DNA from: Elymus sibiricus
Taxonomy: Eukaryota; Streptophyta; Magnoliopsida; Poales; Poaceae
DNA length: 64,000 nucleotides
NCBI GenBank assembly: GCA_039707655.1
Contig: CM077666.1
Location: forward strand, 281,560,666 to 281,624,665
Reading direction: 5' to 3'
The notes beneath the pieces are model-generated. The model made no database searches. It was not told the origin of the DNA and saw only the letters and a list, made by a program, of their open reading frames with translations. A program made the position numbers and the translations under genes. Below are positions 23,455 to 36,073 of the stretch, piece after piece (the stretch's first letter is position 1; each line of letters starts with the position of its first letter).

Positions 23455-25860
23455 CCACAAAGCTGGGTTGCCTTGCTCCTGTGCTTACCCCTACGTTCCC
23501 GATTGTTTGGCTAGGGAGTAAAGGGAGCACCTCTATGATTGTTACGATCGGGTCATCCAAACTCGTACCTCAGACGGGTGAAGCCGAAAGCTAGCGCTCT
23601 TACTGTTTTCAACTATGGTCGTCCACGACGGAAGACAAGCATACATAAATCTATTGCACACCCCTCATGGTAATCATGAGAACCCAAAGAAAGGAACCGT
23701 TGGCGGAACTATTTTCTTTGAAGATGCTTCTTACGTTAAATAGTAATATAGTATAAGTTCCCTGGGCGTGCTTTGTCTATTATAGCCTAATGGCCTGATT
23801 GCCTAGTTATTCGAAACACCTCCGATATCCTCGGATGGTGTAGTAGATAACACTTTTCGGCCCTTGGCTGAAGAGGGAGAAGCCGATGGTCGGTTAAGAC
23901 GCGTTTAAAGTTCGAGCGAACACATATATGATATAAGTACTTCGGTACATACAATCATTATACATAAAATTCTTTTACCCAAGTCACTTGGGAAATCTTA
24001 AATTTATATTAGCCATTTTATAATATGTGTTTTCTTCTTGATCGTTGCAAAGTCTTTTTCTACTACTCCTTTTTCCGACGTGAGTGTGTGGTCAATAGCC
24101 GGATAGCCTGGTTTCTCTCTAAAGCTGCTCGTGTTTAGTTCGCTAAACTGGCCTGAGAAACACTCCGCCTTCGGGATAGGAGGTTGAAGCCGAAGGCCGA
24201 CCCGCTTGGAGTTTGGAGATCGGATGTATAATATTAAAGCACGACGGAAGCACAATCTAATTTTAAGACCAATTTTCGGATTGGCACCAAAGAACTTGAT
24301 TTAGTTCGAATGTAATGTTTTTACTAAAGTATTTTTTAGTTTCCCGAGTTTATGGCACCTTTAATCTACTTGTATGTTTTTCTTTTAGGAGGCGGGACAT
24401 CCTCTTGATCGAGGTGTTCCGCGTAATGGTTTTGCTCGGGAAATCTTTTCTGACCCACAGTTTGGCATCTTTCCTGCCGAGCTGCATCTCGGCATTGTCA
24501 AAACCATAAGTCTTGCAGTGCAACGCCAGACACCTTTTTGGCAATATCAACAGGGGGCTACAACTAAAGATGACCCCATCAAAAGCCAAGGTAATTCATG
24601 GAGTCCTTAGCAAAATGCTCTCGGATATTGCTTTATAGGCATCGGTTTCCAATTGTGTCTTCGGTCAATAGTTGGGTTACGCGGATCCTGTGCTTGCCTC
24701 CTATGTTTTGCTTTGTTCGGCTAGGTGTGCAAAGGGAGAACCAACGCGATTATGCTTCCAGCTCGAATGGTTAAGCGCCTCAGTGGAGAAAGCCGAAAAC
24801 TGACTGTCACAATGAGCGAAAACTGGTCAGCGATCCGATTACTGTGTCAAACTACAGATCGATAGAGGTCACCCCGTGTTAAACGATGGGCCTTTCATAA
24901 GATTGGCCAAAGTGTTACTGGTTTGACCTCGGCAGATGCCGAACACTATTCAGGGGCTAGTAACTGGCCCCGAACTTTAAACTCCTATGACTAAGTGAAA
25001 GTTATAAAGCCTACATATCTGATTGCCTCATTTTCGCTAACACAACCACCTCCGGGCACCGAGACGTCGGCTAAGGGTTGTATTGTTAGTACGGAAACAC
25101 CTTGTGTAGCATTTACAAAGGTGGAAGCCGACGATGGGCCACTTTCAGGTTATAAACAGTCTCAATGGAGAATTTGCCTTCCATAATTATCGTAATAAAG
25201 CCATAAATATGCATCAATTTGACTTAAGATTTTGGCCAAGCTGGGTTGCCTGGCTCCCGTGCTTACCCCTGTGTTCTCGATTGTTCAGCTAGGCGGTAAA
25301 GGGAGCACCTCTATGATTGTTACTACCGGGTCATCCAGGTTAGTACCGCAGACTGGGTGAAGCCGAAAGCTAGCCATCTTAAAGGATATAATTGGTCAGC
25401 AACGATGAAAGTGAAAATTTCAGTTCATTATGGACCACAGAGTTCGGGAACTTTCCCCCAACTAAATCCTCAATATTTTGCTCCCACATTGATCGGAGAT
25501 GGGGTTTCATGATCATGGTCAGCATGACAACCCAAAGAAAGTAACCGATAGAGGGACTATTTTCTTTGGAAGATGTTTCTTACGTTAAAAAGTAATATAA
25601 CATATCTCTCCACGTACCTTTCATTATAAAACCATATGGCCGAATTGCCTTATTTGCCGTAAACCTTTTCCCTCATAAAGGCTTTATAAAAGTGGGACAA
25701 ACACTCCCCGGCTACTGTCCGAGGAGGTTGAAGCCGATGGTCGGTCAATAAAGTTTCGTACAATGCGGATCCAAGCATTAATGATGTAAAGTACTTGGAT
25801 ACATAGAATCATTACACATAAATTACGAGTACAAGTCAATTTACTGCAGCCCATCTTTTA
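23455..25860 (+). repeat. Kilobase-scale repeated block in the LARD interior
   Basis: Blocks at 23455-23600 and 25230-25390 (GGGTTGCC...GTGCTTACCCCT...GGGAGCACCTCTATGATTGTTAC) recur. Blocks at 23682-23770 and 25530-25620 (AACCCAAAGAAAG...TTCTTACGTTAAA) and GGTTGAAGCCGATGGTCGGT near 23878 and 25727 recur in the same order about 1.8 kb apart. A weaker partial copy lies near 24670-24760. Confidence 0.75.
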
Positions 25861-26754
25861 AAGCATCAAGGGCACAATCTTGTTGAGATTACCAAGCAGC
25901 TGACATAACACTCTCATAATTCCCTATTGGCATTTATTTCCTATCTATTAAGCCTCTTGAGGCCGACCTTGGCGAGCCCAACTTTCGTTAGCTCTAGCTC
26001 CTTTAAGAGATCTTTATTCTCTTTCCGAGAAGTTTGTGTTAAACACAACAAAAATTTCTGTCAAACGGATATCAATCCTTAATTCGGCCACCCGTGCCCA
26101 CATTAAGGCCCGGGGGCTACTGGGCTTCGCGCTTATCATTTACAAATATTAAAGGGGCACATCGATCCCCTGATCTAGTGTTGCCACCCGACCAGTGGCT
26201 CGGGGGCTACCGCATTGCCTATTCAATGCAGAAAATTCAAAATACTCAGTGTTCGACTTGACCGAGCTATGGGCAGACGCGTCTTCGGACAACAATAGGT
26301 ACCATATGGACCTATCCGGCATCAAGCTAATATGTTACGTCAACTTCTCAAGACCCTCTCTCAAGGGCCCGCCTGCTGATCACTATTTCCTCTAATATAT
26401 TACACCGCGTTTCTATTCCTAAGTATGCTGCAGAGCTAGGAGTTGATCCTCAGGCCGATTTTGTGAATTGACCTGAGTCTCAGGGGCTACTGGGATCAGC
26501 GGTTTTATATTTTGCTTCAGGTGCATGCCGGACATTCAACGGACACACACCTTGAGGGCTACTGGCTATATATCTCGGTAGAGAATACATTGCACAAATC
26601 GGAATTAAATTCACAAAAATCAGCCCATGGCCGAGATGGTGCACCACCTCGGAAGCAGTCCGGCATAAAGCTCGGATGCAAGTGGCTGCCTCCATAGAGG
26701 GCATTTCCAGCATTAAGCTCGGTTGAACCCCTTCAACTTTTTCAAAAACCGAGG

Positions 26755-26945
26755 TAATCTATGACACCTCGGATACAGTCCGGCGTTGGAGCTCAGCTGT
26801 AAAAAGACTCTTCGGATACAGTCCTGCGTTGGAGCTCAGATACATTCCGGTGTTGGAGCTCGGAAGTGGTCCGGCGTTGGTGCTCGGATGCAAAAGATAC
26901 CTCGGATGTAGTCCGGCGTTGGAGCTCGGATGCAAGAGGACACTA
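26755..26945 (+). repeat. Short tandem repeats near the LARD 3' end
   Basis: The phrase CTCGGATACAGTCCGGCGTTGGAGCTC and close variants recur about five times in 190 bp. Confidence 0.75.
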
Positions 26946-27192
26946 CCGCACGGGAAACACTTCGAACCCGAGGTGTGGTGTAAAAAATAATAAGGCATTG
27001 ATAAAGGCCGAAAACTTAAAGGGGCTCCTCTGATACCTGACGTATGAGCTCTTCGGATACACCACGGCGATCCACAAGACCGGAGATGGGAATATTTGTT
27101 GAACCCGTTTTCAAGACTGATGACCGAAGACGAAGATTAGTTCGGAAGAACCGAGGAGCGTCCCCAACTTGAAGACCAGTTCAGGGGGCTAC

Positions 27193-27612
27193 TGACGGTG
27201 TTCTGGACTAGGGGGTACTCACTACGTCATCTCTAGACTAGGTTGATCAGGCCGAGGACCCCCATGGCGGTACACTCATGGGCCACTTCAGGCAGCCCAT
27301 GACGCATACAAGGAAGACTCCCGAAGACTTGGTGCACAAGACGAGGACTCGTCTAAACCCTAGGCCTCCGGTGCATATATAAACCGAGGCCAAGCTAGTC
27401 ATTAGATCATCTTATATTCATTAGAACAATCTCGTGGTAGACACATGTACTCTGTACTATACCCCATATGAATACAATCAAAAGTAGGACGTAGGGTATT
27501 ATCTCTTCGAGAGAGCCCAAACCTGGGTAAAATCCTATGTCCATGTTACCATCGCTCCAAGACGCCTAGCTTAGGACCCCTACTACGAGATATGCCGAAT
27601 TTGACACCAAAA
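27193..27612 (+). repeat. 3' LTR of the LARD-like element (420 bp)
   Basis: It starts TGACGGTGTTC and keeps an intact TATATAAA at 27376-27383. Its terminal CA appears mutated (CCAAAA), judged from the 5' copy. Confidence 0.85.
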
Positions 27613-27617
27613 CCTAG

Positions 27618-29452
27618 AATTAGAGCAGCAGACCGCAGTGGCGGTTCACCGGATGAGGCATCAATCCCACTTGCCGGATCAATATGAGGCCAGAAATCTT
27701 TTTAACATGCCAGGGACGGGACGGAATGCACCTCTGACCGTAACCTGGACGTCGGAAGCACCTGGGAGCAGGGCGGCGGTTCACCATCAGCAGCCAGACC
27801 CGCCTCATAGGAACCAGACCCTGCCGCAGTCTTTTCCAACACCGCCCGGGCATTATTCTAACCCGGCGGAGAACATGGTGGCAGCGGCGGTCAGACTTGG
27901 CACGATCCCCATCCTTGATGGGATGCCTTATGCAGAGGAAGTGCAGAACACCATTCGATATTTACGGACCGCGATGGCACAGCAGGAGAAGTATACTTAC
28001 AGCTGGAGTCACGTTAACTCAACCCCCATCTCGAGCCGCAGCTACAGCCGGCGCTTAGAGCCACCTACGATCTCCAGCAGTGAGCGACCTCGAAACCCGG
28101 TGTGAGATGAACAGCCAGATCTTGATGCTCAGGCGTTGGTGGATCGGGCGAGGGCGCAACGAGAGGTGGCAGCGTTGGTAGCTGCGGTGGCTTCTCAAGA
28201 ACCCACAGTAGCACCTTCTGTTTCAGTAGGATCTGGGGTAACCTCCAGAGCTGTGGGAGTACCGTGCTTAGTGCCAGCTTTACGAAATGAGCACCTGCCT
28301 AAGGACTTCAAGGGTCCTCGCAAGGTGCCCAATTACACTGCTGATTTACCCCCGGAAGCTTGGATCGAGAGTTATGAACTAGCCATGGAGATGTTAGATG
28401 TTAGTGATGTAGTTTGTGCCAAGTATTTCATCATGATGTTGGAAGGGCCGGCTCGTACGTGGCTGAAGGGTTTGCCACCAAATACCATTAATTCCTGGGC
28501 CGAGTTAAAGGCGAAGTTTATCAAAAAAATTCAAGGAACGTGCAAGTAGACCATGACGATCGTAGATTTGGATCATTGCATACAACGGGAGGATGAGTCG
28601 GCCCATCATTGGGTCCGGCGGGTTTCAACCATTATCCACTCTTCTGATAACATCACGGCGGCTCAAGCAGTTCTGATTCTGGAGAAGAATTGCCACCTTT
28701 TGCCTCTGAAGTAGAAGCTTGGCCGGCTCAAATGCTCATGCCAAGACATGGGGGATCTCATGGCGGCTCTCACTAAGTATGCAGATTCTGATAGTACGAA
28801 GGACCCTGGCTCCGATGAGGAGAAATTGGCCAAGGGTAAGAAGAATAACAATGGCAAGAATCAATAGCAGAACGGGGGTGGAAATAATAATGGCAATGGC
28901 AGAAAGCGGAAGCACCCGGACGGTGGGTCAGATTTGGTGGCCAACACTAGTGCTGGAGGAAACCGCGGAAAGGGCAATGGTAAGCCGCCTTTCGGTAAAA
29001 ACAAGCCTGTCGACATGGAGGTGATGTTGAATTCTCCTTGCCTGAAACATAATCTTCCTGATAAGCCATCCACTCATGCTTGGAGGGATTGTTGGGTCAT
29101 GCAGGAGTTCCGAAATTACAACATTAACCAACATCAAGGTGGCGGCGGTGGACCGTCCGCCGGGTCAGGATCCAGTCCTCCTGGGCCTGGCTTTGGTTCA
29201 GCCAGCTCAGGTTCTGGCTATCAAGGTCAAGGAAACCATGGGGGTAATAATCAACAGTCTGGCAGTGGAGGTCAGCAACAAAACAACCAGTCCGGGTATC
29301 AGAGTAACCCGAAATAGCTTAGTGGAGGTCAGTATCATGTTTTCACGACTAGCCTCGACAAGCGAGATCAAAAGGTATGCAAACGGGCGGTCAATGCGGT
29401 CATGCCGGCTCTCCCGCAATACTTGAGGTGGTCCGAGTATGACATAACCTAG
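27618..29452 (+). pseudogene. Gag of Tat-2, C-terminal part
   Basis: The frame continues from 20911 and stays in one phase throughout. The gag domain spans about 28270-28560 (LPKDFKGPRKVPNY, EAWIESYELAMEML, ARTWLKGLP), followed by a Gly/Asn/Gln-rich low-complexity tail (28870-29310). In-frame stops are TGA 28103, TAG 28547, TAG 28712, TAG 28865, TAG 29315 and TAG 29450. There is no indel, so this region is broken almost purely by point changes. Gag would assemble the particle around the element's RNA. Confidence 0.85.
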
Positions 29453-30098
29453 AGCAGGAAGGATCACCCACCGCGTGTTAATAACCCGGGGCAGTTGGCT
29501 TTGGTAGTGGCTCCCCAAGTTGGAGGCTACGTGTTCACCAAGGTGCTTATGGACGGTGGCAGCAGCATCAATATCCTGTACTATGACACATTCCGCCAGA
29601 TGAATTTGTGTGACAAGGATCTTAAACCCTCTTCAATGGTTTTTCACGGTGTGGTGCCCGGAAAGTCGGCTTATCCAGTTGGGAACCTTTCATTGGAAGT
29701 AGCTTTTGGGGATGAATTTAACTATAGGGTGGAGACCTTATGGTTTGAGGTAGTCAAGATCAAGAGCCCGTACCACACGTTGTTTGGGCGGCCGGCTTAT
29801 GCCAAGTTCATGGCTAGGCCTTGTTATGTTTACTTGCAACTCAAGATGCCCGGGTTAAAGGGAACGATTACTGTGCATGGTGATCGGAAGATTGCTTTGA
29901 GTGTGAGGAAGGTGATGCTGCATATGCAGAGTCGAGTTGTGCTGAAGCAGAACTCAAGTTTTATAAGGAAAATGTTGACCCGGCAGATATGACCCCGTTG
30001 AAGAAGCCTAGCACGGAATCTGAGCCGCCCCTCAAGTTTGTGGCAGAAGATACCAAGTTAGTGGTTTTCACTCCTGGCGACTCATCATAGCAGTTCAC
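29453..30098 (+). pseudogene. Protease region of Tat-2
   Basis: The aspartic-protease site reads VLMDGGSSINIL at about 29548, with the D-G-G/S form usual in grass Tat elements, and LFGRPAYAKF further on (29790-29830). The frame shifts near 29960-29990, a further TAG lies at 30088, and the chromovirus interrupts the sequence at 30099. Protease would cut the polyprotein. Confidence 0.8.
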
Positions 30099-33000
30099 TG
30101 TCAGGACCGGTTTTTCAATAAAAATATTTATTGAAAAATCGCCCACTTAGTCAGACCAGTGCAGAAAATCCTTCTCACTGATAGACAGACCCTTGATACA
30201 GAAGTCCAGTAGTACTAAATATTACACAAGGATGAGCAGAGGTTGCTCAACAACTTATTACAAGCATGCCCATATTATACATAAAGGCGGATATGTCACA
30301 AAGGAAGTGGTGGCATACTACTGACTCGCAAAAAGAAAGCGGTGGTGGGTATGTCACAGTGATGTGGGTGACAAGACTCCAGTATCTCACACTCATCAAG
30401 CGCCGGAGTGAGGCTTGATGATTTATTTGGGTAGCAGAAGCGTATATAATACAGTGACCTACTCCAGGATCACGAAAGACTGACTGGGACTCCTCTAGGC
30501 GTCAGACTCGCTATCAAACTCTTCATCCATAAGATCGCCTTCGTCAACATCTGGCCAAATCAACAAGCCAGGTGAGTACTTTGAATGTACTCGCAAGACA
30601 GTCAGAACAAGAGATATAACAAATGCAATCATGATGCATATGAGCAGAAAAGTAATACACACCCAGGCATTATATCAGCATAACAAAAGTGAAAGAAAAA
30701 GGAAGTCGGGCGGTAGTCCTCCCGAAAACCCAATAAAATAAAAGAAGGCCGATCGGGTGTCTGAAGCGACGCCTCGAAAGGTGAAAATAAATAGTCTGCC
30801 ACAGTCGGGCGTCAGGGCGACACCTCATAAAGGGCTTATATTGAAAGTAAATAACAAGGATGCCACAAACGGACGTCTGAGCGACATCACATAAAGGGCT
30901 TATATTGAAAGTAAATAACAAGAATGCCACAGTCGGACGTCTGAGCGACATCACATAAAGGGCTTATATCAAAAGTAAATAACAAGAATGCCACAGTCGG
31001 ACGTCTGAGCGACATCACATAAAGGGCTTATATCAAAAGTAAATAACAAGAATGCCACAGTCGGACGTCTGAGCGACATCACATAAAGGGCTTATATCAA
31101 AAGTAAATAACAAGAATGCCACAGTCGGACATCTGAGCGACATCACATAAAGGGCTTATATCAAAAGTAAATAAACGGGTTAGTCCAATCACATGAATAA
31201 TATTCAACCAAGTTTACTCTTGTCATTTAACATATTAGTTATCCAGAGACTGACACTGAGACCGACACTTGACCTGTCAACCAACGTCCTTGACCGTGGA
31301 CACGGCTACTCGAATAGTTTTGACTCTGCAGAGGGTGTACTCTTTACCCACAGCCAACGGATTTTAGTAGTCACAAAGGACTAGTTCCGTCTACGGTGTT
31401 TTAGAAGGAAACACACCAATCCAGTACACACCCATTTCACCTCCCGAAGCCAGGAATCACCCTAGGCAACGTTCAAGAAAACTTTGAGACGGGGAGGCTA
31501 CTACCTCGAATCGCATGGGATCAAATTTATATCGCGCGCTCTAAGGAGTGCCCCCCTCTCGGTCCCAACCGGAAACACCCATGCCCCCTGACTGGATGAC
31601 GGGCTTTAATCCAGGGCCATGGAACCCTCATCCCGGCCCCTCTATTTGGTGTGTACATGGAAAGAGGTTTGCAACTTACTAAACCGTATTCCTTTCTGAA
31701 AGCATGTGGCAGCACGAAAAGAAGGTGAACGGGGACAAGACTCGATCTATGTCAACACTGGAGTTAAACAGTTTCTTAGGCAATGCTGGCATGCTCCAAC
31801 AATACCAGCAAACAACCTGTCATGCCACCACATGACTAGATTGTCCAACACATCAAGTTTATAGCTTACTTGCAACTTGCCGTGCATGAAATATAACATG
31901 TATCATATGCTCATATAACATGCCATGAGAACAACCATTTCAAGCAAACATGAAAACACACATCACACCAAAAGTTCAAACATGCTTGCCTGGTTCGGAG
32001 TAGTCGGAGTCTAGCTCGGCGAAGTTGACGGCACCGTCACCTCCCTCGGTATCTACGTTACACAAAAATATCGAATACTAACGTAAATACCGTGTGTGCA
32101 TAAAAAGTGTTCCAAATATTTTCCAAATAAATATTATAAAAAACTAGAAATAAAAATAGAGGTGACAGAAAAAGAATCAGCTCAAAACCATTTTTTGTTT
32201 AAAAGTTATAAGCAAATCAAACCCAGGGACTAGTTTGTAATAAAACAGAAACTGTCCAGGGGGTAGACTGCTAAAACAGAAAAGGCGCCTCCCAAACAAA
32301 ACGGTTCGGGAAAGAAGAGAGGCTGACGAGGGGGTCCCACTCGTCGGGTTTGGAAAAGGAAACAGAGCTCGCCGGCGCCAGAAGCTTGCGGTGTTCGCCG
32401 GCGGCGAACCACTACGAAACAGGGGAAGAGGGGAGTACCGGCGTGCTCAGGGGATCCTTCCGCGTCGGTGGGTGGTGAAAAGAGGCGTCGGAGTGCACCA
32501 CAGTGACGGCCCCTTCCTCTCCGGCGGACGGCACCTTCGGGCGATGGTGGATCTCACCGGAGGAGGCTGCAAGCACCGAATTGATGCATGGGTTAGACGA
32601 GGTGGTGGACCAGAAAGCCTCTGACCAAAGATGAGCGGGGGAGAAGCTCTGAGTGGAGAGAATTTTGCTGGCTACCGAAGCGGACGGAGGCGGCCGGAGC
32701 TGGGGAAGAAGATCCTCCCGAGGCCTTCTGATGGCTCGGCGGGGCTCTGGTGTGGAGAAGGAGTGGTGCTGGGTCGAAAATGAGCTCGGGGGCATCTATT
32801 TATAGCCATCCCGAGTCGGTTGCCGAGAACGGGATAACTCCGGCGAGCAATTACGGTGAAGAGGTGATCGGACGAAGGGGCAGGGCGACGGGGCAGCTTC
32901 GGATTGGTCTTTTGACTCCATTTTTGTCTTGAGTTGGAGCTGTCTTGGGCGGCACTCCATAGTTTGACGGAACGCAGCTTGCGGGCACGTCGGCGGCAGA

Positions 33001-34109
33001 GGGCGCGCTCTGTGCATCCCAGGCCACGGCGACGGTCCTGCGGTGCGTTCCAGCGAAGAGGACGGCCACACGGTGGCTCAAGGTGGTGCGGGCGGTGCTG
33101 AACGGCGTTGCTCCTCGCTGAGCTCTCTGGCGCCTGCAGCGGCCATTGCTGACGTCGCTCACGGGGGAGCTGAGCCCTTGCCAGCTCACCGGCGACCAGA
33201 GGAAGACGCCAGCCGTCCGTGCAACTCTGGATAAGAAGAAGGAACAGGGGAGCAAGCCGCCAGGGAAGTTACTGGCGAGATTGACGCCGCCGACTGTCGA
33301 ACAGAGTACTTCTCTGAAGAAAATGACACTGAATTTCTGAACCTGACAGGAACAGTGTTCTTCATCTGCTCGATGGAATGCTTTGACCCGTGTGGAAAAT
33401 TTTTCTGGGGCTGAGACTTGGAGGGGTGGTCTCTTGATTCATCTAGAGACTACCTGAATTTTGTCAGAATTTTTGGAGAAAGAAAAAGATGAAATCCATC
33501 AAAAATAGCAAATCTGGTCCAAACTTGCAGTGTTCAAATTTTGAAATATTTGAATTATGAACCAGCAGCTCTTGATGGATCTTGGATGAGGGTACAAAGG
33601 ACTAGCTATAGGAATTTATTTGGAATTAATGCTCAAAGGAATCTAGCAGTTCCTTTGTAAACCATAAGGGTCCAAATAATTGATAGAAAAATGTTTTTGA
33701 GAATTTCAATTAGGATAAAAATCTGATATGGAATAAAACTTGCTGGAATAAGAGGCAAGACTTGACTTCAAAGTAGGGGAAAAGGTTTGGAGAAGAAATC
33801 TTGCAAAGCAAGTCATGGCAAGAGGTTTGAATAGGACAAATCTTGAATAAGAAGGAATAAACCCAAATCCAATTTTATCCTTTTTAATGAGACAAAGGTC
33901 AAAACATTTAGAGAGTCTTTGTGTTGGACCAACACATGTTGAGAGGACTCTCAAGACCAGAAGTTCAAAGTTAAAAAGATTCCAAATGAGAGGTCAGTCA
34001 TCAAAAGAATTTTGAGAGGTAGGTCTCCTTTTTGAAAAATTCAAATAACCTCCTCAAAACAAATCAAATATTTTGTTAAAAACCAAATTAAAATTTTTGG
34101 GGTGTTACA
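30099..34109 (-). repeat. 3' LTR of the chromovirus (4011 bp)
   Basis: A minus-strand TATA box, TATAAATA, lies at 32804-32797, placing some 2.7 kb of LTR downstream of the likely start of transcription. It closely matches the right LTR; the length gap is one 64-bp repeat unit plus an indel of about 51 bp near 32285. The frames of up to 134 codons inside it show no motifs. Confidence 0.95.
30797..31180 (-). repeat. 64-bp tandem array in the left chromovirus LTR, six units
   Basis: The string TGCCAC recurs at 30797, 30861, 30925, 30989, 31053 and 31117, exactly 64 bp apart, each followed by GTCTGAGCGACATCACATAA or a variant. The right LTR has seven units (40545-40990). Confidence 0.93.
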
Positions 34110-34127
34110 ACACCTACCCCCTTAGGA
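34110..34127 (-). promoter_or_regulatory. Polypurine tract of the chromovirus
   Basis: On the minus strand a run containing AAGGGGGTAGGTGT immediately precedes the 3' LTR start. Confidence 0.65.
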
Positions 34128-36073
34128 AAAATCTCGTCCCCGAGATTTCAGCTGATTCTCAAATAGGTGTGGGTGCTCTGCCCGAAGAAAATCCTCTCTT
34201 TCCCACGTTGCCTCATCCTCGGTGTGATTGCTCCACTGAACCTTGAAAAATTTGATTGTCTTCTGTCGGGTCCTTATTTCTGATTCTTCCAGAATTTTGA
34301 TTGGACGCTCCCTGTATGTAAGGTCTGGTTGAACATCAATGTCTTCATGCGATACATGCTTCTCGGGGTTGCTCACACATTTCCTTAACTGTGAGATGTG
34401 AAACACGTTATGCACGTCTGACAGTTCTTCAGGGAGGTCTAGCTGGTAGGCCACTGTGCCTCTTCGTGCAACAACACAGAAGGGTCCAATAAATCGTGGT
34501 GCCAGCTTTCCCTTGACTTTGAATCTTTGCAAGCCCCTCATTGGGGATACTCGTAGGTATACATATTCACCTGGTTCAAATCTGACTTCACGATGCCTTT
34601 GATCATGATAACTCTTTTGTCGACTCTGGGCTGTCTTGAGTCATTCCCTGATTACTTTAACTTTTTCCTCAGCTTCCTTGAGCATATCTGGGCCGAAGAT
34701 ACGGCTGTCTCCAGTTTCTGACCAATTAAGTGGAGTACGGCATCTTCGCCCATACAAGGCTTCAAAAGGTGCCATTTGCAGGCTAGCTTGATAACTGTTG
34801 TTGTATGCGAACTCGGCATATGGTAAGCTTTCTTCCCAACTGGTTCCATAGGTGAGACCACAGGCTCTTAGCATGTCATCTAAACTTTGGTTCACCCGCT
34901 CAGTCTGTCCTCCCGTCTGAGGGTGGTAGGCTGTGCTGAATACTAGCTGAGTTCCCAGCGCTTGTTGTAGGTGATCCCAAAATCTGGAGACGAACTGAGT
35001 GCCTCTGTTGGAGATTATGGTCTTTGGAACTCCATGTAGACAAATGATACGTGCAAGGTAGAGCCTAGCGAGCTTTTGAGTGGTGTGAGTTGTCTTTACT
35101 GGAATAAAATGTGCCACTTTGGTTAGCCTGTCGGTGATGACCCATATGGCATCATTTCCATGTCGTGACCGAGGTAGTCCGACAATAAAATCCATTCCAA
35201 TATCGTCCCATTTCCACTCAGGTATCTTGTTTGGCTATAATAGTCCTGCTGGTTTTTGGTGCTTGGCTTTAATACGTTGACACGAATCACAGCATGCAAT
35301 AAACGTGGCTATATCTCTTTTCATACCGTGCCACCAAATTTTTTCCTGAATGTCCTTGTACATTTTAGTTCCTCCTGGGTGGATGGAATATGGAGCGGTG
35401 TGAGCTTCGGTTAAAATTTGTTGCTTCAGGCCCTCTATATCTGGTACACAAAGCCTGTCTCCGTACCATAATATTCACTGGTCATCTATGACGAATTCTG
35501 AGGCCTTGCCCATACTTACTTTTCTTTTGATGCCTTCGAGGCTAGGATGTCCATGTTGGGCTTCTTTGATTTTCTCCATCAGGGTGGGCTGAATTTCTAA
35601 ATTTGCCACAGTACCTTCGGTGACTAAAACCATGTTGAGCTTGGCAAATTCCTGCTGAAATTCAGGTCTTAAATTTTGCAAACTGCTGTTTCTTGAGCTT
35701 GGGTTTCGGCTAAGAGCATCTGCTACGACATTTGCCTTGCCTGGATGGTAGTGAATACCAACATCATAGTCTTTCACTAACTCCAACCAGCGTCGCTGTC
35801 GTAAATTGAGCTCTGGCTGTGTGAAAATATATTTGAGACTTTTATGGTCCGTATATATTTCACAACGGTTCCCAAGCAGAAAGTGCCTCCATTCCTTGAG
35901 TGCATGAATAACTGCTGCTAATTCCAAATCATGAGTGGGATAGTTTTCTTCATGCCGACGTAGTTGCCTGGAAGCATAGGCGACTACTTTGCCTTCTTGC
36001 ATTAATACGCATCCAAGACCTTTCCTAGACGCGTCACAATATATTTCAAAAATTTTGTGTATGTCCGGCACGA
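34122..36073 (-). pseudogene. Chromovirus RNase H, integrase and chromodomain, broken
   Basis: RNase H (36071-35475) shows the IYCDAS start, YTDHKSL and [12 protein letters not shown] 35477-35475 ends it. Integrase follows with its zinc-binding part (HPGG...CDSCQ), TAG 35237-35235 and a core containing VITDRLTK and GGQTERVN. The second catalytic Asp reads Asn (ISNRGTQF, codon 35009-35007). TGA 34643-34641 interrupts again. The last block (34541-34122) ends in a chromodomain-like segment (ILEESE..., VQWSNHTEDEATWE), which in this clade targets insertion to heterochromatin. Upstream, the frame must shift at about 36074 to link with the reverse transcriptase. The product cannot be made or active from this copy. 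Confidence 0.9.

Larger units (their letters stand above)
20912..27612 (+). mobile_element. Non-autonomous LTR element (LARD-like) in Tat-2 gag
   Basis: LTRs of 419 bp (20912-21330) and 420 bp (27193-27612) start TGACGGTGT. A polypurine run, CAGGGGGCTAC, precedes the 3' LTR. The flanking pentamers are cctcg and cctag, a TSD with one mismatch. The 5.9-kb interior has no gag or pol motifs in any frame and is rich in internal repeats. It is the classic form of a large retrotransposon derivative moved by enzymes made elsewhere. I cannot name the family with confidence. Confidence 0.88.

Noticed and set aside
30670..30954. 94-codon ORF present in both chromovirus LTRs (also 40418-40702)
   Set aside because: It runs through the 64-bp tandem array and repeats its own peptide; it is a by-product of the repeats, and both copies exist only because LTRs are paired.
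30797..31180. Regular 64-bp repeats considered as a CRISPR-like array
   Set aside because: Units are contiguous tandem repeats without unique spacers, in a plant LTR.
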